From 21-14-0-10-47-8 sp966211795 (GTDB lineage Bacteria > Bdellovibrionota > Bdellovibrionia > Bdellovibrionales > Bdellovibrionaceae), in contig CBIHNW010000001.1 in NCBI GenBank assembly GCA_966211795.1, positions 402,242 through 466,241 of the forward strand: a stretch of 64,000 bases of DNA. Reading direction: 5' to 3'. The position numbers and the translations under genes were made by a program. Positions 31,111 to 39,539 of the stretch are shown piece by piece. Numbering within the stretch: position 1 is the first letter of the stretch; every line of letters begins with the position of its first letter. A model generated the notes under the pieces. That model was not told the DNA's origin. It ran no database searches and saw only the letters and a list, made by a program, of their open reading frames with translations.

Positions 31111-33636
31111 ATGGCACTTACAGAATACATTCATAAACGAAATTTCAAATCGACTCCGGAACCCAAAGGGCGGAAGCATACGCAGAAAAAGAAAGATCAA
31201 TTGATGTTTGTTATTCACGAACACCATGCCTCGCATCTGCATTATGATTTTCGTCTTGAATGGGATGGCACTTTAAAAAGCTGGGCCGTACCGAAAGGTC
31301 CTTCGCTCGATCCCCACATCAAGCGGCTGGCGGTCGAAGTGGAAGATCACCCGATCGAATACGGTCAATTTGAAGGCGTGATTCCCGAAAATCAATATGG
31401 AGCGGGACAGGTTTACATCTGGGATACCGGAACTTGGTCGCCTATCGGTGACGCCGAAGCCGGCTTGAAGCAAGGCCGCCTGGAATTTGAAATCAAGGGA
31501 AAGAAGCTTCATGGTCTTTGGATGTTGATTCGAACAAGAGCCAAAGGTTCCTCGAAGCCGCAATGGCTTCTGATGAAACGAAGTGATCAGTACGCGGTGG
31601 CAGGTCATGTCGCCGATGTTCATGACGAAGAGAAGCCGGCAAAAGTGAAGAAGGCTCAGTCCGTCGCAAAGAGGACCAAAGCCGTGTCCGCGGTTAAAAA
31701 AAAAGACTTCATTCCGCCAGCGCTAGCTCTTCTCGTCGATGAACCGCCGCAAGGACGTGAATGGGTGCACGAGACGAAGTACGACGGTTACCGCATACAG
31801 GCGGTCGTGAAGGATTCCGAGGTGAAATTATACACGCGTGCGGGCAATGACTGGAGCGATAAATTTCCTTCGATTGAAAAAGCGATTCGCGAGAAGAAGC
31901 TCAGTGAAGTTATACTCGATGGTGAAGTCGTCTGGCTTGATGCCAAGGGCCGAAGTGACTTTCAGCTTCTGCAGAATGGAATCAAGGGCGACGATCAAAG
32001 CCGCCTTTTTTATTACGTCTTTGATATTCTGCAGCTCAAGGGCCGAGATCTCAGAGCTTTGCCGCTGAAAGAAAGAAAGAAGCTTCTTGAAAAAGTCATC
32101 AGCCCCAAAAGCAAAGGCCTGATTCGTTACAGTCAACACTCGACAAAGTCTGGCGATGATTTGCTTCATGCCGCCTGCGATATGAATTTGGAAGGTCTGG
32201 TTTCAAAAAAACTGGACAGCCCTTATCCGGTGGGACGAAACGGTGACTGGGTTAAATCCAAGTGCGTTCAACAACAAGAATTTGTCATTGGTGGATTCAC
32301 AAATGGAACCGGTGCTCGAGTGGGCTTCGGAGCCTTGCTTCTCGGTGTTTATGAAAAAGGAAAACTTCGCTATGTCGGCAAGGTCGGAACAGGATTTACG
32401 AACGAGTCCCTGAAGGACTTAAAGACCAGACTGACGGCAATGACACAAAAAGAAAATCCATTCGATGGTTCAGTTGGGCTGCCAAGAAAAAATGTGTTTT
32501 GGGTCCGGCCCGAGCTCAGCGCTGAAATCGTCTTCGCCAATTGGACCGAAGATCATCAATTGCGTGTTCCTGTTTTCCACGGTCTACGAGAAGATAAGCC
32601 CTCCAAAGAAATTCACGAGGAGGTCCCGGTGCAAGTCACCTCGGTCGAAAAGAAAAGCAGTCGAAAATCTTCTGTCCGCGCCAAAGGTCAAAGCAAAAGC
32701 AAACCTGCAACCTCGAGTTCGCGGTCCGTAACACTGGCCGTGAAAGGATTAAAGCTGACCCATCCCGATAAAATTTTGTATGAAGAAGAGCAACTGACAA
32801 AATTGGATGTTGCTCAATACTATGCCGAAATTGGCAAATGGATGATTCCTTATATACAGGATCGACCTTTGACGTTGGTTCGCTGCCCCGAGGGAGCGCA
32901 AAAGTCCTGCTTTTTCCAAAAACACATTTCCAGCACGGTCCCTGAATTTATTGAAGCCGTCGAAATTCAGGAAAAGGAAAAACGAAATTCATACATGAGC
33001 ATCCATGATCCCAAAGGCCTGATCTCGCTGATCCAAGTCGGAGCATTCGAGATGCATTGTTGGAATTCGAAAAACGATCACTTGGAAAATCCTGATCAGA
33101 TCATTCTTGATTTCGACCCCGATCCAACCATTCCATGGAAAAAAGTCCAGGGCGCGGCCTTTGCGATGAAGGAAATTTTAGAGTCCATGGGGCTTAAAAG
33201 CTACGTGAAGCTCAGTGGTGGGAAGGGACTGCATGTGCACATTCCGTTTCAACCGCTGTACACTTGGGATCAAATCAAAGATTTCGCCAACGATCTGGCA
33301 CTTCGCCTAGAGAAGACAGATCCGGATCTATACCTGACGAAAATGTCCAAGGCCTTACGGGATAAAAAGATTTTCATCGATTATCTTCGCAACGCGCGGG
33401 GAGCGACCGCGGTGGCTCCCTATTCATTGCGAGCTAAAGAGCACAGTTCGGTGGCGATGCCATTAGACTGGGAAGAGCTTCCGAAAATATCGGGACCGCA
33501 GATTTTTTCTTTGGAGAAAGCACTGAGCTACATTCAGAAACGCAAGGCGGATCCATGGAAGGACTATTTCGCGAAACCGCAGAAGCTTCCTCTGGAAACC
33601 GCAACGCCAAAACGGCGAAAGGCCAAATCAGCATAA
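31111..33636 (+). CDS. ligD: ATP-dependent DNA ligase LigD (PE-LIG-POL)
   Basis: An 841-residue multidomain NHEJ ligase. The N-terminal 3'-phosphoesterase spans about 30-165 (HEHHASHLHYDFRLEWDG). The ligase domain spans about 200-510: ETKYDGYR with Lys223 as the adenylated residue, then DGEVVWLD, and GLVSKKLDSPYPVGR. The primase-polymerase covers about 550-820 (HPDKILYEEE, LDFDPDP, SGGKGLHVHIPF). The order PE-LIG-POL is that of Pseudomonas rather than Mycobacterium. A low-complexity basic linker is at about 515-545. LigD normally works with Ku, but no ku gene lies in the window. A hairpin follows at 33642. Confidence 0.95.
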   Translation: MALTEYIHKRNFKSTPEPKGRKHTQKKKDQLMFVIHEHHASHLHYDFRLEWDGTLKSWAVPKGPSLDPHIKRLAVEVEDHPIEYGQFEGVIPENQYGAGQVYIWDTGTWSPIGDAEAGLKQGRLEFEIKGKKLHGLWMLIRTRAKGSSKPQWLLMKRSDQYAVAGHVADVHDEEKPAKVKKAQSVAKRTKAVSAVKKKDFIPPALALLVDEPPQGREWVHETKYDGYRIQAVVKDSEVKLYTRAGNDWSDKFPSIEKAIREKKLSEVILDGEVVWLDAKGRSDFQLLQNGIKGDDQSRLFYYVFDILQLKGRDLRALPLKERKKLLEKVISPKSKGLIRYSQHSTKSGDDLLHAACDMNLEGLVSKKLDSPYPVGRNGDWVKSKCVQQQEFVIGGFTNGTGARVGFGALLLGVYEKGKLRYVGKVGTGFTNESLKDLKTRLTAMTQKENPFDGSVGLPRKNVFWVRPELSAEIVFANWTEDHQLRVPVFHGLREDKPSKEIHEEVPVQVTSVEKKSSRKSSVRAKGQSKSKPATSSSRSVTLAVKGLKLTHPDKILYEEEQLTKLDVAQYYAEIGKWMIPYIQDRPLTLVRCPEGAQKSCFFQKHISSTVPEFIEAVEIQEKEKRNSYMSIHDPKGLISLIQVGAFEMHCWNSKNDHLENPDQIILDFDPDPTIPWKKVQGAAFAMKEILESMGLKSYVKLSGGKGLHVHIPFQPLYTWDQIKDFANDLALRLEKTDPDLYLTKMSKALRDKKIFIDYLRNARGATAVAPYSLRAKEHSSVAMPLDWEELPKISGPQIFSLEKALSYIQKRKADPWKDYFAKPQKLPLETATPKRRKAKSA

Positions 33637-33641
33637 CGCAA

Positions 33642-33677
33642 ATCCAATATGTTGGTCAAAAATCTAACATATTGGAT
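33642..33677. repeat. 12-12-12 hairpin between ligD and a convergent gene
   Basis: Perfect arms ATCCAATATGTT and AACATATTGGAT are separated by 12 bases. It lies 5 bp after the ligD stop codon, between convergent genes. There is no T-run, so it may be a bidirectional terminator-like or RNA-stabilising hairpin. Confidence 0.55.
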
Positions 33678-33747
33678 CTTGTTACAGATACAGGTCCGAT
33701 GGTTGGGCGCATTCCAATCTTGAAGCATGGAATTCGCCGGCAACCAA

Positions 33748-34701
33748 TTAGACTGTCTCTAAATACTCTTCCAATTTATCGAAGGATCCGGTCCAACCCA
33801 TCGTCATGCCGGCTTTGGCTTTGATAAAGGTCTCAAGCTCTTCGGCCGTGCAATTTCCGTAAGGTTCCCATTCGATCGTCACGCGCGTTTGGTCCGAGCC
33901 TTCTTCCGACAAAGTTACAGTTGTCAGCATGGTCTCGGGCCAGGTTGCCGCCATCGGATGGCGAGAAATTTTCTCGTTCGAATCGCAAAATTGTTGAGTG
34001 TAGACAATTCGGTCCGGACTTTTGATTTCTTTGTATTCGGCGCGGCCGAACATCTTCATGCCGCTTTCATTGCTCATGAAATAAAAAGTGCTGCCGCCAG
34101 GTTTGATGTCCGAGCGAATGAATTCCATCTGAAAGCCGGTTGGTGGCAACCATTTTGAGAAGTGCTTGGGGTTGGTCCACATTTCAAACATCGTGGCAAG
34201 CGGGACATCGAAGGTGCGGTTGATCACGAATTTTTCTTTTCCCGATCCTTCCTTATCGAGGTACTCGGCCAGACGATCCCAAGTAGAGTTACCGCCCGCT
34301 TTCTTGATGAATTTTCTGGTCTCTTCCGCCGCTTCGACAGTCGGTAAGCTCATGGTCATATCCATTTTAGTTTTGCCTTTGAGCTCGGAAAAATTCACGG
34401 TCACGCGAAACAGCGCCGGCTGATTCTCGTTGGCGCCATGGTCGTAAACCAATCGACGATATTTTTCGACTTCGAAATAGGTGGTGACATTGGGATAGTC
34501 GACGCCATCTGGCCCATGCATGGTATAATTCCAATTGCCGCCGGCACGTAAATCTTTGCTATGAGTTGTGAGAGTGAATCCGCGCGGGCCCCACCACTGC
34601 GCCGTTTGCTTTGGATCTGTCCAGGCATCCCAGACGGCTTTCACGGGGGCATCATAAATGCGGGTGATTTTCAGTTCATTGGTTTTATTTTTTGCGGCCA
34701 T
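33748..34701 (-). CDS. Tandem AHSA1-type SRPBCC protein (two domains)
   Basis: A 317-residue protein with two AHSA1 domains. Domain 1 (about 8-145) begins LKITRIYDAPVKAVWDAWTD and has AQWWGPRGFTLTTH. Domain 2 (about 160-315) begins KFVINRTFDVPLATMFEMW and has FSKWLPPTGFQMEF and GWTGSFDKLEEYL. A double AHSA1 chain is less common than single domains and may arise from fusion. It overlaps the ArsR gene's end by 17 bp and is the downstream member of an ArsR-AHSA1 operon, like that at 1-750. The ligand is unknown. Confidence 0.92.
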   Translation of the reverse strand: MAAKNKTNELKITRIYDAPVKAVWDAWTDPKQTAQWWGPRGFTLTTHSKDLRAGGNWNYTMHGPDGVDYPNVTTYFEVEKYRRLVYDHGANENQPALFRVTVNFSELKGKTKMDMTMSLPTVEAAEETRKFIKKAGGNSTWDRLAEYLDKEGSGKEKFVINRTFDVPLATMFEMWTNPKHFSKWLPPTGFQMEFIRSDIKPGGSTFYFMSNESGMKMFGRAEYKEIKSPDRIVYTQQFCDSNEKISRHPMAATWPETMLTTVTLSEEGSDQTRVTIEWEPYGNCTAEELETFIKAKAGMTMGWTGSFDKLEEYLETV

Positions 34702-35050
34702 GGTTTTTCCCTTTCGGCTTTTGTTTCACAGTCACCGTTTTTAAATAAGCATCCAATCGATCAAAACTTTCTTCCCAGAAAACGCGGTACTGATCCATCC
34801 AATCCGCGACATCTTTCAAGGCGGTCCCGTTCAGTTTGCAGGGACGCCATTGCGCCTCTTTGGTCTTCGTGATCAAACCGGCTTTTTCCAAAACTTTGAG
34901 ATGTTTTGTGACGGCAGGCAGGGACATGTCTTTCAAAAAGGGTTTGGCCAGCTCAGAAACGTTGGCTTCGCCTTTTGAAAGCTGCGCCAACATCGCCCGA
35001 CGTGTCGGGTCGGCCAGGGCGGAAAATGTGAGACTGAGCTGATCTTGCAT
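34685..35050 (-). CDS. ArsR-family transcriptional regulator
   Basis: A 121-residue winged-helix protein. It opens LSLTFSALADPTRRAMLAQL and has DMSLPAVTKHLKVLEKAGL and a basic C-terminus (KQKPKGKNHGRKK). No metal-binding Cys pair is visible. It is the same kind as the ArsR at 415-750, but its sequence differs enough to be an old paralogue. It is translated into the overlapping AHSA1 gene. A strong promoter and A/T-rich repeats upstream suggest autoregulation. Confidence 0.92.
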   Translation of the reverse strand: MQDQLSLTFSALADPTRRAMLAQLSKGEANVSELAKPFLKDMSLPAVTKHLKVLEKAGLITKTKEAQWRPCKLNGTALKDVADWMDQYRVFWEESFDRLDAYLKTVTVKQKPKGKNHGRKK

Positions 35051-35067
35051 ATTAAACCCACTGGTTA

Positions 35068-35085
35068 ATTAACTATATGGTTAAA
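35068..35085. promoter_or_regulatory. Candidate ArsR operator (TTAAC-N6-GTTAA)
   Basis: TTAAC (35069-35073) and GTTAA (35080-35084) are spaced 6 bases, just downstream of the -10 box on the minus strand. Extra GGTTAA and TTAAACC copies lie closer to the start, so several sites may exist. Confidence 0.45.
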
Positions 35086-35113
35086 TATACCGTAAGATTT
35101 AATGCTTCGTCAA
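35084..35113 (-). promoter_or_regulatory. Candidate sigma-70 promoter of the second ArsR-AHSA1 unit
   Basis: Minus strand TTGACG (35113-35108) and TATATT (35089-35084) are spaced 18 bases, 30-odd bases before the ArsR ATG at 35050. The TTAAC/GTTAA operator begins right after the -10. Confidence 0.55.
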
Positions 35114-35179
35114 GCGGCGCGAATAGATCAGTTATATCAATATGTTGGCAGAAGTCCTGGTTGCTGATATGTTTCTCTG

Positions 35180-35605
35180 ATGGCAAAAAAAGCAAAGAAA
35201 ATTTCCAAAAAGAAAAAGCGCGTTGCGAAGCGGGTTTTTGAGCATCATCCCGATCATTATAATACCAGCGAACAATACCTGATTCAGAATCTAGAAGAAG
35301 ACTTAAAAGACGCCTGGTTTAAAATTCGTGAAGCTGGGCAGGATCTTGGAGAACAGCGAATTTATGCCTCTGGCAAGGCCATCATGTTTTCAAAAAAGGT
35401 CTGTTATTTTTTTGTCCGGCCTAAAAAATCCTACCTCGAAGTCGTTATTTTTCTAAAACAGAAAAGGTCGGCCGAATATTTTCAGTCCATCAGACCTGTG
35501 TCGAAAACAAAATTGGCGCACACCTTTCGCTTGGTGCATGCCGACCAAGTTGAAGGAGGGCTTCTTGAAGCCATCGCCGACGCTTTTCACGAGGTCGAGT
35601 CTTAA
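35180..35605 (+). CDS. DUF5655-like protein with a basic N-terminus
   Basis: A 141-residue protein. The first 18 residues are almost all Lys and Arg (AKKAKKISKKKKRVAKRV). A DUF5655-like domain follows: IQNLEEDLKDAWFKIRE, YASGKAIMFSKKVCYFFV, LEVVIFLKQKR and HTFRLVHADQVEGGLLEAI. The domain is thought to be nuclease- or nucleic-acid-related in distant homologues, but its function is unknown. The basic tail could bind nucleic acid. The next gene is 106 bp downstream, so it is likely a single-gene unit. Confidence 0.7.
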   Translation: MAKKAKKISKKKKRVAKRVFEHHPDHYNTSEQYLIQNLEEDLKDAWFKIREAGQDLGEQRIYASGKAIMFSKKVCYFFVRPKKSYLEVVIFLKQKRSAEYFQSIRPVSKTKLAHTFRLVHADQVEGGLLEAIADAFHEVES

Positions 35606-35711
35606 GGAGATCGCGCGGCACAAGCTGGCAAGTGTCAGCGCCGGCCGCCAAAGTTGACCCTGCTGGGTGCCTGAACCATAATCAAGGCAACTTTATCATT
35701 GGGGGATCATC

Positions 35712-35957
35712 ATGTCTGAAGATTTAAAAGCAGAACTGGAAAAGTTACGGGCTGAAAACGCGGCATTGAAAAGCTCAAAGCCAGAACGTGGAACGCTGTC
35801 GATGAAGGTCAGTGAAAAAGGCGCTCTCTCGATTTATGGCATGGGACGCTTCCCCGTCACACTCTACAAAGAACAGTGGCTGAAGCTTTTGGGAATCGCG
35901 GATGAGATCAAACAATTCATCACGGACAACGACAGTCGATTGAAGACGAAAGAGTAA
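35712..35957 (+). CDS. Small conserved protein of unknown function
   Basis: An 81-residue protein after a GGGGGATCATC stretch. The N-terminal 20 residues form a coiled-coil-like helix (EDLKAELEKLRAENAALKSS); a short globular part follows with IYGMGRFPVTLYKEQW, a stretch seen in short conserved bacterial proteins of unknown role. No catalytic motif is seen. The methyltransferase gene begins 9 bp after its stop, so the two are probably cotranscribed. Confidence 0.75.
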   Translation: MSEDLKAELEKLRAENAALKSSKPERGTLSMKVSEKGALSIYGMGRFPVTLYKEQWLKLLGIADEIKQFITDNDSRLKTKE

Positions 35958-35966
35958 TTTTTCATC

Positions 35967-36833
35967 ATGCAGGACAAACTGACGATTGCGGATGTCTCGG
36001 ATACGTCATTCTGGGTAGCGTATTACCGGGCCAAAGAAACAGAAAGAAAGGATGCGCTTTTTCGCGATCCTTTCGCTCAATCTTTGGTGGGCGAGCGTGG
36101 AAAGAAAATTTCCGATTCCATGGCCAACATCTCTCGTTACACCGAATGGTCCGTGGTCTCGCGAACGGTGATCATCGATCGATTCATTGAAAAGGCCATT
36201 GCCGAAGGTGTTGATGCCATTATCAATCTCGGCGCGGGCCTGGATGCGCGGCCCTATCGCATGGATTTACCGAAAGATCTGGAATGGATCGAAGCGGACT
36301 ATCCACACATCATCACGCACAAGAATTTTGTTCTGCGGTCTGAAATTCCAAAGTGCAAATTAAGCCGGACTGCCGTCGATTTGGCCAATGATCAGGATCG
36401 GCAGCATTTCTTAAGTCAAGCGGCGCCGAATGCGAAGAAAGTTTTAATTCTCACCGAAGGCGTGATTCCTTATCTCAGTCCCGAGCAGGTGACCGCGCTC
36501 TCTAATGACTTGATCGCCCAGAAGCGATTTGCTTTTTGGATCACCGAATACTTTCATCCCCGTGTTTACCGCTATTTGAAAGCCACTGTCCGTCAAGCGA
36601 AGATGAAGAACGCGCCTTTTCTTTTTTATCCGGATGACTGGTATGGATTCTTCAAAAAGCTCGGATGGACCGAGAAAGAAACCCGGTTCTCGGGCGAAAT
36701 CGCCGTCGAGTTCAAACGAAAGCCACCCATGCCGAAATGGGCACAATTCTTGATGTTCGCAATGCCCAAAAGAGTGAAAGAAGAATCACTCCGAATGAGT
36801 GGCTATGTTATTTTCCAAAGAGGACAACCATAG
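35967..36833 (+). CDS. SAM-dependent methyltransferase (LCMT/PPM1-like class I)
   Basis: A 288-residue protein of the TIGR00027/LCMT group. It has SFWVAYYRAKETERKDALF, the Ser-Arg region SVVSRTVIIDRF, the SAM motif AIINLGAGLDARPYRMDL, and LILTEGVIPYLSPEQV. Members methylate carboxyl or hydroxyl groups of small molecules or proteins; no substrate can be chosen here. It lies directly after the small coiled-coil gene and 17 bp before the PqiA-like gene, so a three-gene unit is likely. Confidence 0.9.
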   Translation: MQDKLTIADVSDTSFWVAYYRAKETERKDALFRDPFAQSLVGERGKKISDSMANISRYTEWSVVSRTVIIDRFIEKAIAEGVDAIINLGAGLDARPYRMDLPKDLEWIEADYPHIITHKNFVLRSEIPKCKLSRTAVDLANDQDRQHFLSQAAPNAKKVLILTEGVIPYLSPEQVTALSNDLIAQKRFAFWITEYFHPRVYRYLKATVRQAKMKNAPFLFYPDDWYGFFKKLGWTEKETRFSGEIAVEFKRKPPMPKWAQFLMFAMPKRVKEESLRMSGYVIFQRGQP

Positions 36834-36850
36834 CCCGCCGAAGGGGCGAT

Positions 36851-38122
36851 ATGGGACATAAATCGGTCAAAATTCTCAAGCTGGTCATGGCTGGACTTTT
36901 TCTGCTGGTAATGGTGGGACTTTGCCACGAGATCATCGTCGAATCGATCACCAATCAGACCACCAAGCACGAATACGCGGAAGCCAATCATATCAAGTAC
37001 GGACTTTTCAGTGTCAATACTTGGAAAGAGAAATTACAGGTCATCGTCACGGATGAAATCAACGAGTTTAACTTTTCCAAAGCCAATCAAAAGCAGGTGA
37101 GAGAACACATTCAGGTTCAGCTGGGTGGCTTGATCGACAAAGTTTATGATCGCATCCGTGAAAGCAATAAGGGGACGGTCAAAGGAAAGCTGAAGCAATC
37201 CCTGATCAACGCTTTCGTGGATATCAACGAAATCAAAAAAGGCATCCCCGAGTACACGGACTCGATCATGAAAGAACTGACCAAGTCGCAGACCGAACGC
37301 AAGATTAAAAAAATGCTGAAAAGAAGTGTCAGCCAATATTTTGAAAAAACTTTCGATGAGCAGGATCTTTCCAAAGTCGACAAAATCGTCGAAGAGACAG
37401 GAGCTCAAGATCTGCAAGAAGCCCGGATCAAGTTGCAAGGAGAAATTCGGGATCGCGAGCAACATATTTATCGGCAGACAATGATGATGATCGGCCTGGC
37501 CACGATCTTGTTCCTGCTGATGAGGTTTGGTCCGGTCAAAATGGAGGGCTACCAGTTTGGCCTGATGGTCTTCACTTTGTTGGCGTTGTTATTGGCCGGG
37601 GTGGCGACGCCGATGATCGACATGGAAGCTAAAATCTCGGAACTGAAATTTGTCCTGATGGATCACGAGGTCCGATTCACCGATCAGATTCTTTATTTCC
37701 AAAGTAAAAGCATCATGGACGTCTTCGCCATCATGATTGCGCACAAGGATCTGCAAATGAAAGCGGTTGGCGTCTTGATGGTCACCTTCAGCATCATTTT
37801 TCCGATTCTGAAATTGATCTCGTCCATCATTTACTTTAAAGATTATCGAAATCTTCGAAACCACAAATTGATCCAGTTTTTCGTTTTGAAATCTGGCAAG
37901 TGGTCGATGGCGGATGTGTTGGTGGTCGCGATTTTTATGGCTTATATCGGTTTCAACGGAATTATTACCAGCCAGCTTGGCAAGCTGTCTCAGCAAAGTG
38001 AAGACGTGATGGTGCTGGCAACCAACGGAACCACATTGCAGCCGGGATTTTATATCTTTTTGACCTATGCGGCCTTGGCCCTGCTTTTACCAGGTTTCTT
38101 GCAAAGAAACGAAAAGGCTTAA
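36851..38122 (+). CDS. PqiA-like membrane protein with a large periplasmic domain
   Basis: ATG 36851 after AAGGGGC gives 423 residues. One membrane segment (about 8-27) is followed by a helical, charged domain to about residue 210 (KQVREHIQVQLGG, MKELTKSQTERKIKKML), then five or more membrane segments. The C-terminal part contains FPILKLISSIIYF and KWSMADVLVVAIFMAYIGF, the PqiA-domain hallmark. PqiA proteins feed MCE lipid-transfer systems such as PqiB; no MCE gene is adjacent here. The long N-terminal insert is unusual for PqiA. The MBL gene begins 2 bp after the stop. Confidence 0.8.
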   Translation: MGHKSVKILKLVMAGLFLLVMVGLCHEIIVESITNQTTKHEYAEANHIKYGLFSVNTWKEKLQVIVTDEINEFNFSKANQKQVREHIQVQLGGLIDKVYDRIRESNKGTVKGKLKQSLINAFVDINEIKKGIPEYTDSIMKELTKSQTERKIKKMLKRSVSQYFEKTFDEQDLSKVDKIVEETGAQDLQEARIKLQGEIRDREQHIYRQTMMMIGLATILFLLMRFGPVKMEGYQFGLMVFTLLALLLAGVATPMIDMEAKISELKFVLMDHEVRFTDQILYFQSKSIMDVFAIMIAHKDLQMKAVGVLMVTFSIIFPILKLISSIIYFKDYRNLRNHKLIQFFVLKSGKWSMADVLVVAIFMAYIGFNGIITSQLGKLSQQSEDVMVLATNGTTLQPGFYIFLTYAALALLLPGFLQRNEKA

Positions 38123-38124
38123 GG

Positions 38125-39477
38125 GTGGCACTTCGGATCTCGCGCATTCTGCATGCCGGTTATGTCTTTGAATGCCAGGACACCCAGATCGCGTTTGATC
38201 CGATATTCGAAAATCCATTCAGCCGGAATTGCCATGCCTTTCCAAACGTCAAGTTCGACACGGATCAAATTCAGGCACTGAGATTTTCAGCGGTTTTCAT
38301 CTCGCATTATCATGACGACCATTGTTCGATGGAGAGTTTGAACCTGCTTCATCGGGAAACACCGATTTATATCTTTTGTCTGCATGACGAAATGCTGTCG
38401 ATGATTCGGGAATTGGGTTTTCAAAACGTGCGGGCCTTGCAGCTTGACCAGGCTGTCGTCGTTGGCAGTTTTGAAGTCACGCCTTGCAGGGCCCTGGATG
38501 CGGACGTCGATTCCATCTTTCATATCAAGGCCGAAGGCCTGAATGTTCTCAACGTTGTCGACTCGTGGATCGATTGGGAAACACTCGAGGTTTTGCGCAA
38601 AACATCTCCTTGGGACATGATTCTTTGGCCCTTTCAAACCATGCGTGAGATCGAAGTGCTGGCGCCTTCAAGAGCGGAACCGGCTTCAGCCCAGATGCCT
38701 CCTGAATGGATCGAACAGTTGAAAGCGCTGAATCCGAAATTCATCGTCCCCAGTTCTTGCCAATTCGTGATGGAAGATTGGTCTTGGTACAATCATGCTT
38801 TTTTTCCCATTTCTTATCAGCAGTTTCAATCGCAGATCGAGAGGGCCTTGCCGTCGTGTCGCGTGATCCGACTGAACCCTTCCGTATCGGTGACATTGAC
38901 CGCTAATTCCGTGCAACCCGCGTCCTCACTGGAATGGATCCAACCGGTGGGCCCGCAGGATTTTGATTATGATTACCATCCTGATTTAAGGCCGCCATCG
39001 ACTGCCGAGATTGCTCGGCAGTTTCCAGCCCTGACGGACGCGCAATTAGAGCGGGTCCTCAATTATTGCCAGTTTGAAATCATCAGCAAGTACCACTCTG
39101 TGGAATCAGCGCAAGACCCGTACTTTCAAACAACAAGAAATTGGCGTCTGTTGATTTACGACCACAGCGGAAATGCGACCGAATTTAAATATCTGTTGAA
39201 TGCCGATCATCTCGAGAGAGTGCCCGAATTCACCGGGCCGCTTTCCTGGCTGACCGAAGTTTCGGCCTCCAAGCTTTACGCGGCATTGGAAGAAGGAGAG
39301 TCGCTCACGTCGATGTACCTTCGAATCAACGACGCCGAGTTTGCACCGGAAATCGAGAAAGAAATCAGCGCTGCGGATGTGGTTGAAGATCCATTGATTC
39401 GTTGTTTATTTTCGGGTGTGTTTGGCGCCTATCAAAGGGCCCAGCTGCGGCAAATTCAAAGCAGAAATCTCGGTTGA
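38125..39477 (+). CDS. Metallo-beta-lactamase-fold hydrolase
   Basis: Starts at GTG 38125, 2 bp after the preceding stop. The 450-residue protein has an N-terminal MBL domain (ISRILHAGYVFECQDTQIAF, then SHYHDDH with His61, His63, Asp65, His66) of about 290 residues, and a C-terminal tail domain of about 150 residues (LERVLNYCQFEIISKYHSVE) of unknown type. The HxHxDH motif should hold two metal ions. The set resembles UlaG-like MBL proteins with an extra domain. It ends before the SDR terminator region. Confidence 0.85.
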   Translation: MALRISRILHAGYVFECQDTQIAFDPIFENPFSRNCHAFPNVKFDTDQIQALRFSAVFISHYHDDHCSMESLNLLHRETPIYIFCLHDEMLSMIRELGFQNVRALQLDQAVVVGSFEVTPCRALDADVDSIFHIKAEGLNVLNVVDSWIDWETLEVLRKTSPWDMILWPFQTMREIEVLAPSRAEPASAQMPPEWIEQLKALNPKFIVPSSCQFVMEDWSWYNHAFFPISYQQFQSQIERALPSCRVIRLNPSVSVTLTANSVQPASSLEWIQPVGPQDFDYDYHPDLRPPSTAEIARQFPALTDAQLERVLNYCQFEIISKYHSVESAQDPYFQTTRNWRLLIYDHSGNATEFKYLLNADHLERVPEFTGPLSWLTEVSASKLYAALEEGESLTSMYLRINDAEFAPEIEKEISAADVVEDPLIRCLFSGVFGAYQRAQLRQIQSRNLG

Positions 39478-39522
39478 AAAAAATAACCGGGCCTTCTTTG
39501 GAGGGGGAGAAGACCCAGTTAT
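39476..39522 (-). terminator. Intrinsic terminator for the SDR/OYE unit
   Basis: On the minus strand a 15-pair stem (arms 39522-39508 and 39497-39483, with two G-U pairs) is followed by TTTTTTTC. It lies just downstream of the SDR stop at 39540 and near the end of the convergent MBL gene. Confidence 0.85.
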
Positions 39523-39539
39523 GTGGTTGCGATATGAAA

